From assembly GCF_007565055.1 (NCBI RefSeq), contig NC_044555.1:35162611-35226610 (forward strand): a DNA stretch of 64,000 nucleotides, given 5' to 3'. How positions within the stretch are numbered: position 1 is the stretch's first letter; each line of letters starts with the position of its first letter. This document shows, piece by piece, positions 24,774 through 35,751 of the stretch. A program made the position numbers and the translations under genes. Origin of the DNA: Rhinopithecus roxellana. Its lineage: Eukaryota; Chordata; Mammalia; Primates; Cercopithecidae. A model generated the notes under the pieces. It was not told where the DNA came from and did no database searches. It worked only from the letters and a program-made list of their open reading frames with translations.

Positions 24774-25275
24774 AAAAGTCATTCAATGTTTTATATCCAA
24801 TCATGTGATAAATTTTTGAATATGTGCCATGTGGCAATGAGAAGAATGTATATTCTGTTGTTTTTGGGTGGACACTTCTTTAGGTGTCTATCAGATCCAT
24901 TTGATCCGGTGCTGAGTTCAGGTCCTGAATATCTTTGTTAATTTTCTGCCTTAGTCTGTCTAATACTGTAAGTGGGGGCATTGAAGCCTCCCACCATTAT
25001 TTTATGTGAATCTAAGTCTCTTTGTAGATCTCTAAAAACTTGTTCTATGAATCTAGGTGCTCCTGTATTGGGTGCATAGAGATTTAGGATAGTAGGATCT
25101 TGTTGTTGAATTGAACCCTTTATAGGTAATGCCCTTCTTTGTCTTTTTGGATCTTTGTTGGTTTAAGCTCTATTTTGCCTGAAATTGAGATTGCAACCCC
25201 TGCTTTTTTTCTGTTTTCCATTTGCTTTATTTATTTATTTACATTTTTTCCACTCAGTGGCTACTGTCATGTTTC

Positions 25276-25734
25276 TTGATTCACTTAATTACACATTTAT
25301 ATGTTTTAGTGAAGTTTTCTTTGCAAAGATTCTACATACTTCTTGTTAAAATTTTAATTCACTCAATAATGTTAATTCTTCTGGAATTCAAATAGATCGA
25401 TGTTGTTTTGTACCCATTATATGCTAAGCATTGGCCTAGACCTTTGCATGTATTATTTATAGTTCTCACAAGAATTCTGTGTAGTAGGCATTTATTATGC
25501 TCATTTTAGAGGTAAGGAAATGAAGACTCCAAGAGATTTCATGGCTTGCTCAAGGCCACAGTGCTGGTAAATATCAGGGCTCTGTTAAGACCTCTGAAAG
25601 AAGTCTTCTCTCACCAATTTATGTTGTTTTAATTGGTTATTGCTAGGCACTAAGAAAGCTATTTAAAATATATATCTTTTATTCAATCACCTATCTGTCT
25701 GTCTGTATTATTTATGGCAGAAAAAAAGAAAGAA
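25276..25734. other. Unique sequence with a MIR (about 25420-25600, minus)
   Basis: Phrases such as ATGCTAAGCATTGGCCTAGA, CTCATTTTAGAGGTAAGGAA and CTCAAGGCCACAGTGCTGGT follow the reverse MIR consensus order. The rest is unassigned. Confidence 0.6.
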
Positions 25735-26180
25735 GTTTTATTGTTTTCATTTGGTTTACCAACTACGAGAGAGTTCTAGGGTGGTTAAAAAGCTGTCTTA
25801 CACTGGAGAAAGTGACTTTGGCACAAGCTCCAGTTCAGAAGGATCATGGGAAGGCTGTTGGGTGTCGCAGGTCACCGGGCTTGGGAGAATCCCAGTTGTC
25901 AACAAGAAGCTTTTGACTAGCCAGGTCTGGGGTCTGCCAGCCTGTAGAGGAGGGTCAGGTGGTCATCTATCTTCTCAATGAGTTTCACCTCCAATTAGGA
26001 AGTGATACTCCAGGAACTCACATCAATGGGAGTCTCTGCTGCTCCAAATTTAGACTTAGCAAGCCTGATTTAGGCTCTTTTTCAGGACCATGATGGTTTC
26101 CTTTGCAACTCCACTCATCTTGGGATGGCTTCTGCACATCCAGGAAGAGAGTTTGGCCACAGCATTCGTTTTTCATCTTT
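25735..26180 (-). pseudogene. FTL-like: Ferritin light chain-like processed pseudogene, 5'-truncated
   Basis: Ferritin light chain is the iron-storage shell subunit. On the minus strand the frame near 26170-26090 reads KMKNECCGQTLFLDVQKPSQ followed by DEW, matching the ferritin helix-C to helix-D region. After a shift VLKKSLNQA follows, and later EVKLIEKIDDHLTLLYRL matches the C-terminal half. Downstream, GACAGCTTTTTAACCACCCT and ACCAAATG precede AATAAA (near 25735), as in the FTL 3'UTR. Frameshifts, stops and a missing N-terminal half make it dead. There are no introns. A poly(A) tail is not preserved, so it is old. The choice of FTL over another ferritin rests on the 3'UTR and is from memory. 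Confidence 0.75.
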
Positions 26181-26445
26181 AAGAGATGCTCAGGCTGGGC
26201 ACAGTGTGATCATGGCCCACTGCAGCCTTGACCTCCAAGGCTCAAGCCATCCTCCAACCTCAGCATCCCGAGTAGCTGGGACTACAAGTGTGCACCATCA
26301 TGCTCCACTAATTTTTAAAGTTTTTTTTAGAGGAAATGTCTCACTATGTTGGTCAGGTTGGTCTTGAACTCCTGGGCTCAAACAATCCTCCTGACTTGGC
26401 CTCCAAAAGTATTGGGGTTACAGGTGAGAACCACCATGCCCAGCC
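26181..26445 (-). mobile_element. AluJ-like, at the 5' edge of the ferritin pseudogene
   Basis: An old reverse Alu. TCGTTTTTCATCTTT before and TCGTTTTACATTTTA after are a decayed target duplication. Confidence 0.8.
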
Positions 26446-26449
26446 TATC

Positions 26450-27610
26450 GTTTTACATTTTAAATGATATAGTTAAAGTTAAATCACTAGTCCTCAAGTA
26501 CCTACTCTTTCTTCAAAGTGCATTACAATACTAAAATCTTTCTACAAATGTGTTTGACATGAATTTCTTAGTTTGAGTAACCTTTCTTCCCACCTGAGCT
26601 AACATCATCAAAGTGCATTTTATGTGTATCCTTTGAAATTCTGATGAGCTAATTAGTAGTTTACTTCTCTCAAAATAGCCCTTTTCAGCATGATGCAGTA
26701 GAAAGAGTAATACTGTGAGGGTCAGAAAACTTTTGTTCTAATTCTGGCTCCTTCATTAATTGTACAACTGTGGAAAAATCACCTAATATTTTTAACCTTT
26801 TAAAAAATATCTATAAAGTGAGTGTACTCCTAGCTGTAAAATTTTATGACAGTAATCTTTAGTTCCATCCCATTACTTCCTCCATTTAAATTTTCAATAT
26901 CCATTCAACGAAGATGCAAGTCTCTTATTTCTGTTACCTCTTTCAAGATACAAATACTCATTCAATACATCCCCACTTCATTTTACTCTCAGTTGTCCTA
27001 TATTTTCTCTTTTTCTTCTTAGTGAGGTGCTTTGTGAAGCCCCTGATTCTTTGTAGGCAAATTTCACTTTATCCTAAAACTTGTTTATCACCCCCAACAA
27101 AATCTGGCTCTCACACGAAGACATAAGTTTCTCTACCGTCTTTCTCACTGGAGATTTTACCTGCAGACATGTAAAGCATATGGAAGCTTCCCATTGCCCA
27201 GCTTCTATGCCATGGGCAACTTCTTCAGTGCTCACTTCCCAGTTTCCATTGACACTCCTTGCCCTTCAGGCATTATTCTAGCAGACAGCTTCCAAATGAG
27301 ACACATTGGCATGATTAGCTTTCCCAGGCTCCTTAGAGGGTGATTTTCCAGTAAGCCCTAAAGGATTAATTTCTAGCAAGTTCCACCAGCATAATGCCAC
27401 AGTGACTGATCTTTCATGGTAGTGTCCACTCCAACAGGGTCTAGATCTCAGCCCTCGGCTGGAGTTGGGTGGGAATGCTCTCCTTGGGTACTCTATTTCA
27501 ACCCTAGAAGTAGTAGTTGCTCCTTATTTTTGCTATTCCTATATTCTTTAAAGGTCACCTTACTTTTTTCTAATCAATCCCTCATTATTCTCATCTGCTG
27601 TTATATATAA
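26450..27610. other. Unique sequence with a MIR (about 26690-26860, plus)
   Basis: The MIR is recognised by GCAGTAGAAAGAGTAATACT, TCTAATTCTGGCTCCTTCAT and AATCACCTAATATTTTTAAC in consensus order. The remainder (26900-27600) is unique, moderately GC-balanced and without a recognisable exon. Confidence 0.55.
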
Positions 27611-27616
27611 CAGTCT

Positions 27617-27922
27617 TTTTTTTTTTTTTTTTTTTTTTTTGAGGCGGAGTCTCGCTCTGTCGCCGGGGCTGCAGTGCAGTGGCCGGATCTCAGCTCACTG
27701 CAAGCTCTGCCTCCCGGGTTTACGCCATTCTCCTGCCTCAGCCTCCCAAGTAGCTGGGACTCCAGGCGCCCGCCACCTCGCCTGGCTAGTTTTTTGTATT
27801 TTTAGTAGAGACGGGGTTTCACCGTGTTAGCCAGGATGATCTCGATCTCCTGACCTCGTGATCCGCCCGTCTCGGCCTCCCAAAGTGCTAGGATTACAGG
27901 CTTGAGCCACCGCGCCCGGCCT
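27617..27922 (-). mobile_element. AluY, young
   Basis: A full reverse AluY with GGCCGGATCTCAGCTC. TATATATAACA precedes it (27602-27612) and follows it (27923-27933). Confidence 0.95.
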
Positions 27923-27975
27923 ATATATAACATTCTTTATCTTAAACTTCCCTCTATTCAAATCACTGTGTGGTC

Positions 27976-28002
27976 TCTCTCTCTCTCTTTCTCTCTCTCC
28001 TA
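27976..28002. repeat. (TC)n microsatellite
   Basis: A short CTCTCT tract with one TTT interruption. Confidence 0.85.
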
Positions 28003-29640
28003 GTTGGACTAAGACTCATGCCAAAGTCTCTGCCTTTTTAGCTTAATTTACTCCTTAATCCCTTCAATCAGGCTTCTATTACTATTGCTACTGTGGAAAA
28101 AAATGTGAAATATAACCACCTTTCTCCATCCTGTGGTTTTGCTGCTTGGGACAGAATCCTCTTGAAATTCCAACTTTGGTTTCTATTATACTATACCATT
28201 CCATCTGTCTTCCTGAATCTCCCACTGTTCCTTCTGTTTTCTTTATTTACTCTAATTTATTTTCATGTTTCTTAGTTGTTATTATCGAAGTGTGAATATT
28301 TAGCCCTTGGCTGTTTTCTGTTTTCTCTCTTCTCTAGATAACTCATAGTCTCTTGGCATTAGCTACCATCTCTGATTTACTGACTTCCAAATTATGTTTA
28401 TAGTCCTATCATCTCTCCTCATCTTAGTTCTATATTATTCATTTTTTTTAATCCAACAAATATTTCCTGAATGCTTACTCTGTGCTAGGCAATGTGGTAG
28501 ATATTTGAAATACAAAGGTGAACAAGGCACATTTCCTGCACGTGGCAAGCTTATTGACCGATGGCGAACACTGACATGTAAACAGAATATTATCATACAG
28601 TGTGGCCAGGGCTGCAGTTGAAGTAGAAAGTATTATTGGAACATAAAAAAGTCTCCTAACCTAATCTTGGTGGAGCTCATGGAGGATTTCCCAGAGACTG
28701 TAATATCTAGTGGAGACCTGAATGATGAGTAAGAGTTAACCACGTAAAGAAGATGGAAGGGGTGGATAAGGTTGGAAAGTCAGTTCCAGACAGAAAAAAC
28801 AACATGTATAAAAACCTAAGTGTCATAGAGAACATGATGTTTTGGGGAGAAATTCAATTAGTTCAGACCATATAGTTTCAGATCAATTAGCTAGACCATA
28901 GAGTTTAAGGGAGAATGACTAAACTTAAGCAAGCAGAAGTTAGAACTTCAAATTATCTACTTTTATATTTATATTGTCTACAATTTTATATTTTATTTAA
29001 CATCTACCTCTTTAAAGGAAACTTTCCCGACCTATTTTTACTACTAAAGTTATACAGATTTTTCCCTTCTCTCAATTCTACAGCATTAATTATTTATTAA
29101 TATTTTACTTGAACCTATACTCTTGGACCTTGTTCCCTAGTTGTTTTATTTCCATTTAAGACTATTTATTGAGTATTTTGTATTCCAAGCTGCTGTGCCA
29201 AGCACAAGAGATATAGGGGTGAATGAGATAGACAGGACTCCTGAATAGTAGACTTTCTTGAATGCATGTCTTACCTTTTCAGCTCGATTGTAAGCTACTT
29301 GAAGCCTGGGACCGTGATCTAAAGTTTTATAATGAATCTGTTTCTATTTAGAATAACTAGAAATGAAAAAAATCAAGATGGCCAGTTGAAACCCTTAGGC
29401 CAATAAAGTTCTTTACAAATATCTCTAGGTGGTATACACACATTTTCAGGTATATGGAACATATACCTGAACATTCCATATATGTTCCATATATTAAATG
29501 GCATAATATATTCTGATTTTTAAGACTTCATGGATGAAAACTTATATTTTGTTCAAGTGCCTATCACAGCAAATGCTTCAAATATTTATCAAACTTCTAT
29601 TCATTATTAGTTTCTGATAAACTATAACTTTCAAACATTA
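28003..29640. other. Unique sequence with ancient repeats at about 28455-28800 and 29155-29330
   Basis: Both patches carry the mammalian-wide motif order AACAAATATTT...GTGCTAGGCAATGTG...GTGAACAAGGC, typical of very old interspersed repeats (L2/MIR-era). I cannot name the family. A nested inverted repeat lies at 29451-29493. No exon is recognised. Confidence 0.45.
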
Positions 29641-29643
29641 ATC

Positions 29644-29872
29644 CAGGGTTTCTCAACCTTGTCACAGTTGACATTTTTGGGTGCATAATTTAGTGTGTGT
29701 GTGTATGTTGGGTGAGGACTGTCTTGTACACTGTAGCATGTTTAGAAGCATTCCTGATCTCTTCCCACTAGATGTCTGTACCATACCCCTACCTAAGTTG
29801 GACAACAAAAAGTATCTTCAGACATTGCCAAATATCCTCTGGGGAGAAAATCACCCTGATTGAGAACCACTG
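29644..29872. mobile_element. hAT-Charlie-like non-autonomous DNA transposon
   Basis: Terminal inverted repeats are visible: CAGGGTTTCTCAACC at the left and TGATTGAGAACCACTG at the right, with the interior order TTGACATTTTTGGG...GACATTGCCAAAT. No 8-bp target duplication survives, consistent with great age. The subfamily is uncertain. Confidence 0.65.
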
Positions 29873-29970
29873 CAACTCTATTCTGAGATTCATGGTACAC
29901 AGTTTTACGTTAAAAACAACACCAATGACCTTGATTTCAATATCCAAAATAGAACCCCTACATTTGCATT

Positions 29971-29973
<3 letters not shown>

Positions 29974-30025
<52 letters not shown>

Positions 30026-30028
30026 TTT
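29974..30028 (-). repeat. (TTTA)n tract = expanded poly(A) tail of the L1 unit
   Basis: About fourteen TTTA units directly abut the left target duplication. On the L1 sense strand this is (TAAA)n following the transduced segment, the usual decay product of a patterned L1 tail. Confidence 0.85.
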
Positions 30029-30570
30029 TTTCAATTAACATTTGGCCACACTGGCTTTATTGTCTCTCTTACTCCATCTCTCTCTTTCTGTGTCTCTGTC
30101 TCTCTCTCACACATACACATACATACCAACATACATGCATTAACACTTTTTTTCTAAACCATTCGGAGTCAAGCTGCAAACATGCCCTCTAAATACTTCA
30201 ATGTACATTTCCTGTGAACATGGATATGCCTAGGTCTCATGTATCACATTGCAATTATAAAACTAGTAATGACGCGTTTAAGAGCATATAAGATTAAAGA
30301 TACATGAAAGCTACAAGCAGTATATAGTCTGTGATTGGATCTTCAACTAGAAGAGGCAAACTGTTTCTACGAAAGGTATTAATGAAAGGAATTTTAATAT
30401 TCTTAAACTGTGGTAGTTTGTTACATTGCTGACATTAGTCACTTTAAAAGTGATGTAAAATCACTTTTCCCACCTGAAATGTATAGAAAATACAGACATA
30501 TTCTTTTTTTTTCCAATGTTAGTATTTCTTTTTTTAAATTTATTTATTTTTTTTGGGGGGGTGTTTGAAT
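30029..30570 (-). other. 3'-transduced segment carried by the L1
   Basis: This non-L1 DNA lies between the element's own A-rich end and the terminal tail. On the minus strand AATAAA lies at 30056-30061, roughly 25 bases before the tail, so transcription read past the weak L1 signal and used this one. A CT/CA-rich stretch is at 30062-30125. The part around 30160-30265 resembles a very old L1 3'UTR-type repeat, so the source locus held one. No coding potential is evident. Confidence 0.82.
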
Positions 30571-30843
30571 AATTTTTATTTATTTGTTTTATTTTATTTT
30601 ATTTTTTTATTTTATTGTTTTATTATACTTTAAGTTCTAGGGTACATGTGCATAACGTGCAGGTTTGTTACATATGTATACTTGTGCCATGTTGGTGTGC
30701 TGCACCCATCAACTCGTCAGCACCCATCAATTCATCATTTATATCATGTATAACTACCAATGCAATCCCTCCCCCCTCCCCCCTCCCCATGATAGGCCCC
30801 AGTGTGTGATGTTCCCCTTCCCGAGTCCAAGTGATCTCATTGT
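30571..30843 (-). other. L1 3'UTR and internal A-rich end
   Basis: On the minus strand the 3'UTR follows the ORF2 stop. It includes the G-rich tract (as CCCTCCCCCC near 30771-30785) and ends ACTTAAAGTATAATAAAAC, followed by a patterned A-rich run of the source element. Confidence 0.85.
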
Positions 30844-33800
30844 TCAGTTCCCACCCATGAGTGAGAACATGCAGTGTTTGGTTTTCTTTTCTTGTGATAG
30901 TTTGCTAAGAATGATGGTTTCCAGCTGCATCCATGTCCCTACAAAGGACGCAAACTCATCCTTTTTTATGGCTGCATAGTATTCCATGGTGTATATGTGC
31001 CACATTTTCTTAATCCAGTCTGTCACAGATGGACATTTGGGTTGATTCCAAGTCTTTGCTATTGTGAATAGTGCCGCAATAAACATACGTGTGCATGTGT
31101 CTTTGTAGTAGAATAATTTATAATCCTTTGGGTATATACCCAGTAGTGGGATGGCTGGGTCATATGGTACATCTACTTCTAGATCCTTGAGGAATTGCCA
31201 TACTGTTTTCCATAATGGTTGAACTAGTCTATAATCCCACCAACAGTGTAAAAGTGTTCCTATTTCTCCACATCCTCTCCAACACCTGTTGTTTCCTGAC
31301 TTCTTAATGATTGCCATTCTAACTGGTGTGAGATGGTATCTCACTGTGGTTTTGATTTGCATTTCTCTGATGGCGAGTGATGATGAACATTTTTTCATGT
31401 GTCTGTTGGCTGTATGAATGTCTTCTTTTGAGAAATGTCTGTTCATATCCTTTGCCCACTTTTTGATGGGGTTGTTTGTTTTTTTCTCGTATATTTGTTT
31501 GAGTTCTTTGTAGATTCTGGATATTAGCCCTTTGTCAGATGAGTAGATTGCAAAAATTTTCTCCCATTCTGTAGGTTGCCTGTTCACTCTGATGGTAGTT
31601 TCTTTTGCTGTGCAGAAGCTCTTTAGTTTAATTAGATCCCATTTGTCAATTTTGGCTTTTGCTGCCATTGCTTTTGGTGTTTTAGACATGAAGTCCTTGC
31701 CCATGCCTATGTCCTGAATGGTACTACCTAGATTTTCTTCTAGGGTTTTTATGGTATTAGGTCTAACATTTAAGTCTCTAATCCATCTTGAATTAATCTT
31801 CGTATAAGGAGTAAGGAAAGGATCCAGTTTCAGCTTTCTACTTATGGCTAGCCAATTTTCCCAGCACCATTTATTAAATAGGGAATCCTTTCCCCATTTC
31901 TTGTTTCTCTCAGGTTTGTCAAAGATCAGAGGGCTGTAGATGTGTGGTATTATTTCTGGGGACTCTGTTCTGTTCCATTGGTCTATAGCTCTGTTTTGGT
32001 ACCAGTACCATGCTGTTTTGGTTACTGTAGCCTTGTAGTATAGTTTGAAGTCAGGTAGTGTGACGCCTCCAGCTTTGTCCTTTTGACTTAGGATTGTCTT
32101 GGCAATGCGTGCTCTTTTTTCGTTCCATATAAACTTTAAAGCAGTTTTTTCCAATTCTTTGAAGAAACTCATTGGTAGCTTGATGGGGATGGCATTGAAT
32201 CTATAAATAACCTTGGGCAGTATGGCCATTTTCACGATATTGATTCTTCCTATCCATAAGCATGGTGTGTTCTTCCATTTGTTGGTGTCCTCTTTTATTT
32301 CACTGAGCAGTGGTTTGTAGTTCTCCTTGAAGAGGTCCTTTACATCCCTTGTAAGTTGCATTCCGAGGTATTTTATTCTCTTTGAAGCAATTGTGAATGG
32401 AAGTTCATTCATGATTTGGCTCTCTGTTTGTCTGTTACTGGTGTATAAGAATGCTTGTGATTTTTGCACATTAATTTTGTATCTTGAGACTTTGCTGAAG
32501 TTGCTTATCAGCTTAAGGAGATTTTGGGCTGAAACAATGGGGTTTTCTAAATATACAATCATGTCATCTGCAAACAGGGACAATTTGACTTCTTCTTTTC
32601 CTAACTGAATACCCTGTATTTCTTTCTCTTGCCTGATTGCCCTAGCCAGAACTTCCAACACTATGTTGAATAGGAGTGGTGAGAGAGGGCATCCCTGTCT
32701 TGTGCCCGTTTTCAAAGGGAATTTTTCCAGTTTTTGCCCATTCAGTATGATATTAGCTGCGGGTTTGTCATAAATAGCTCTTATTATTTTGAGGTATGTT
32801 CCATCAATACCGAATTTATTGAGCGTTTTTAGCATGAAGGGCTGTTGAATTTTGTCAAAAGCCTTTTCTGCATCTATTGAGACAATCATGTGGTTCTTGT
32901 CTTTGGTTCTGTTTATATGCTGGATTACGTTTATTGATTTGCGAATGTTGAACCAGCCTTGCATCCCAGGGATGAAGCCCCCTTGATCATGGTGGATAAG
33001 CTTTTTGATGTGCTGCTGAATCCGATTTGCCAGTATTTAATTGAGGATTTTTGCATCGATGTTCATCAGGGTTATTGGTCTAAAATTCTCTTTTTTTTGT
33101 TGTGTCTCTGCCAGGCTTTGGTATCAGGATGATGTTGGCCTCATAAAATGAGTTAGGGAGGATTCCTCTTTTTCTATTGATTGGAATAGCTTCAGAAGCA
33201 ATGGTACCAGCTCCTCTTTGTACCTCTGGTAGAATTCAGCTGTGAATCCATCTGGTCCTGGACTTTTTTTGGTGGGTAGGCTATTAATTGTTGCCTCAAT
33301 TTCAGAGCCTGCTATTGGTCTATTCAGGGATTCAACTTCTTCCTGGTTTAGTCTTGGGAGAGTGTAAGTGTCCAGGAAATTATCCATTTCTTCTAGATTT
33401 TCTAGTTGATTTGCGTAGAGGTGTTTATAGTATTCTCTGATGGTAGTTTGTATTTCTGTGGGGTCGGTGGTGATATCCCCTTTATCATTTTTTATTGCAT
33501 CTATTTGATTCCTCTCTCTTTTCTTCTTTATTAGTCTTGCTAGCAGTCTGTCAATTTTGTTGATCTTTTCAAAAAACCAACTCCTGGATTCATTGATTTT
33601 TTGGAGGGTTTTTTGTGTCTCTATCTCCTTCAGTTCGGCTCTGATCTTAGTTATTTCTTGCCTTCTGCTAGCTCTTGAATGTATTTGCTCTTGCCTCTCT
33701 AGTTCTTTTAATTGTGATGTTAGAGTGTCAATTTTAGATCTTTCCAGCTTTCTCTTGTGGGCATTTAGTGCTATAAATTTCCCTCTACACACTGCTTTAA

Positions 33801-34671
33801 ATGTGTCCAGAGATTCTGGTATGTTGTATCTTTGTTCTCATTGGTTTCAAAGAACATCTTTATTTCTGCCTTCATTTCGTTGTGTACCCAGTAGTCATTC
33901 AGGAGCAGGTTGTTCAGTTTCCATGTAGTTGAGCAGTTTTGATTGAATTTCTTAGTCCTGAGTTCTAGTTTGATTGCACTGTGGTCTGAGAGACAGTTTG
34001 TTATAATTTCTGTTCTTTTACATTTGCTGAGGAGTGCTTTACTTCCAATTATGTGGTCCATTTTGGAATAAGTGCGATGTGGTGCTGAGAAGAATGTATA
34101 TTCTGTTGATTTGGGGTGGAGAGTTCTATAGATGTCTATTAGGTCCGCTTGGTGCAGAGATGAGTTCAATTCCTGGATATCCTTGTTAACTTTCTGTCTC
34201 ATTGATCTGTCTAATGTTGACAGTGGAGTGTTGAAGTCTCCCATTATTATTGTAAGAGAGTCTAAGTCTCTTTGTAAGTCTCTAAGGACTTGCTTTATGG
34301 ATCTGGGTGCTCCTGTATTGGGTGCATATATATTTAGGATAGTTAGCTCTTCCTGTTGAATCGATCCCTTTCCCATTATGTAATGGCCTTCTTTGTCTCT
34401 TTTGATTTTTGACGGTTTAAAGTCTATTTTATCCGAGACTAGGATTGCAACCCCTGCTTTTTTTTTGTTCTCCATTTGCTTGGTAGATCTTCCTCCATCC
34501 CTTTATTTTGAGCCTATGTATGTCTCTGCATGTGAAATGGGTCTCCTGAATACAACAGACTGATGGGTCTTGACGCTTTATCCAGTTTGCCAGTTTGTGT
34601 CTTTTAATTGGAGCATTTAGTCCATTGACATTTAAGGTTAATATTGTTATGTGTGAACTTGATCCTGCCAT
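30844..34671 (-). pseudogene. L1 ORF2 (endonuclease-reverse transcriptase), broken
   Basis: ORF2p nicks target DNA and reverse-transcribes its own RNA. The start at 34671 (MAGSSSHITILTLNVNGLNA) opens the endonuclease with its Asn and the QETH glutamate. A shift at an A-run (about 34459-34467) moves the frame to 34475-33771, which ends past the SDH motif. It then continues in 33792-33124. Stops and a shift lie between 33165 and 32964, and a 706-codon frame runs 32964-30844. That frame holds the palm motif LFADDMIVY and the C-terminal zinc-knuckle region. The last knuckle cysteine is tyrosine (HCWWDY). The usual length is about 1275 residues. The element cannot now make full ORF2p. Confidence 0.92.
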
Positions 34672-34734
34672 TATGATATTAACTGGTTATTTTGCTCGTT
34701 AGTTGATGCAGTTTCTTCCTAGCCTCGATGGTCT

Positions 34735-35751
34735 TTACATTTTGGCATTTTTTTGCAATGGCTGGTACCAGTTGTTCCTTTCCATGTTTAGGGCTTCCTT
34801 CAGCGTGTCTTGTAAGGCAGGCCTGGTGGTGACAAAATCTCTAAGCATTTGCTTATCTGTAAAGGATTTTATTTCTCCTTCACTTAGGAAACTTAGTTTG
34901 GCTGGATATGAAATTCTGGGTTGAAAATTCTTTTCTTTAAGAATGTTGAATATTGGTCCCCACTGTCTTCTGGCTTGTAGAGTTTCTGCCGAGAGATCTG
35001 CTGTTAGTCTGATGGGCTTCCCTTTGTGGGTAACCCGACCGTTCTCTCTGGCAGCCCTTAAGATTTTTTTCCTTCATTTCAACTTTGGTGAATCTGGCAA
35101 TTATGTGTCTTGGAGTTGCTCTTCTGGAGGAGTATCTTTGTGGCATTCTCTGTAGTTCCTGAATTTGAATCTTGGCCTGCCCTACTAGGTTGGGGAAGTT
35201 CTCCTGGATTATACCCTGAAGAGTGTTTTCCAACTTGGTTCCATTTCCCCCTCACTTTCAGGCACCCCAATCAGACGTAGATTTGGTCTTTTTACATAAT
35301 CCCATACTTCTTGCAGGCTTTGCTCATTTCTTTTTCTTCTTTTTATTTTTGGTTTCTCTTCTCGCTTCATTTCATTCATTTGATCCTCAATCGCTGATAC
35401 TCTTTCTTCCAGTTGATCGAGACGGTTACTGAAGCTTGTGCATTTGTCACGTATTTCTCGTGTCATGGTTTTCATCTCTGTCATTTCGTTTATGACCTTC
35501 TCTGCATTAATTAGTCTAGCTGTCAATTCTTCCACTCTTTTTTCAAGATTTTTAGTTTCTTTGCGCTGGGTACGTAATTCCTCTTTTAGCTCTGAAAAGT
35601 TTGATGGACTGAAGCCTTCTTCTCTCATCTCGTCAAAGTCATTCTCTGACCAGCTTTGATCCGTTGCTGGCGATGGGCTGCACTCCTTTGCAGGGGGAGA
35701 TGCGCTCTTATTTTTTGAATTTCCAGCTTTTCTGCCCTGCTTTTTCCCTAT
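34735..35751 (-). pseudogene. L1 ORF1 (RNA-binding chaperone), broken
   Basis: ORF1p is the trimeric RNA-binding protein of the L1 particle. The expected start codon reads ATA (35751-35749) in front of GKKQGRKAGNSKNKS. The frame then carries the coiled coil (about 35628-35330, with heptad-rich KRVEELTARLINAEKV) and the beginning of the RRM (NEQSLQEVWDYVKRPNLRLI). A shift near 35250 moves to the frame ENTLQGIIQENFPNL, and another near 35070 precedes the C-terminal domain. The TAA at 34735-34737 is the expected stop, 63 bases before ORF2. Confidence 0.88.

Larger units (their letters stand above)
22435..25224 (-). mobile_element. L1P, minus strand, internally deleted, with nested insertions
   Basis: It begins at an A-tail (T-tract near 22437) and reads 3'UTR and ORF2 C-terminus to about 23945. 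After an Alu it resumes in the endonuclease part (24277-25224), so most of the reverse transcriptase is deleted. AGTGACTACTGTCATGTTTC at 22415-22434 and AGTGGCTACTGTCATGTTTC at 25256-25275 flank it. The similarity extends leftward through TTTATTTATTTATTT on both sides, giving about 50 bp. A second L1 tail is nested at 24328-24773. Confidence 0.85.

Noticed and set aside
30844..32964. 706-codon minus-strand open frame as a host gene
   Set aside because: It is the reverse-transcriptase and C-terminal part of L1 ORF2, embedded in an L1 with 5'UTR, ORF1 and 3'UTR.
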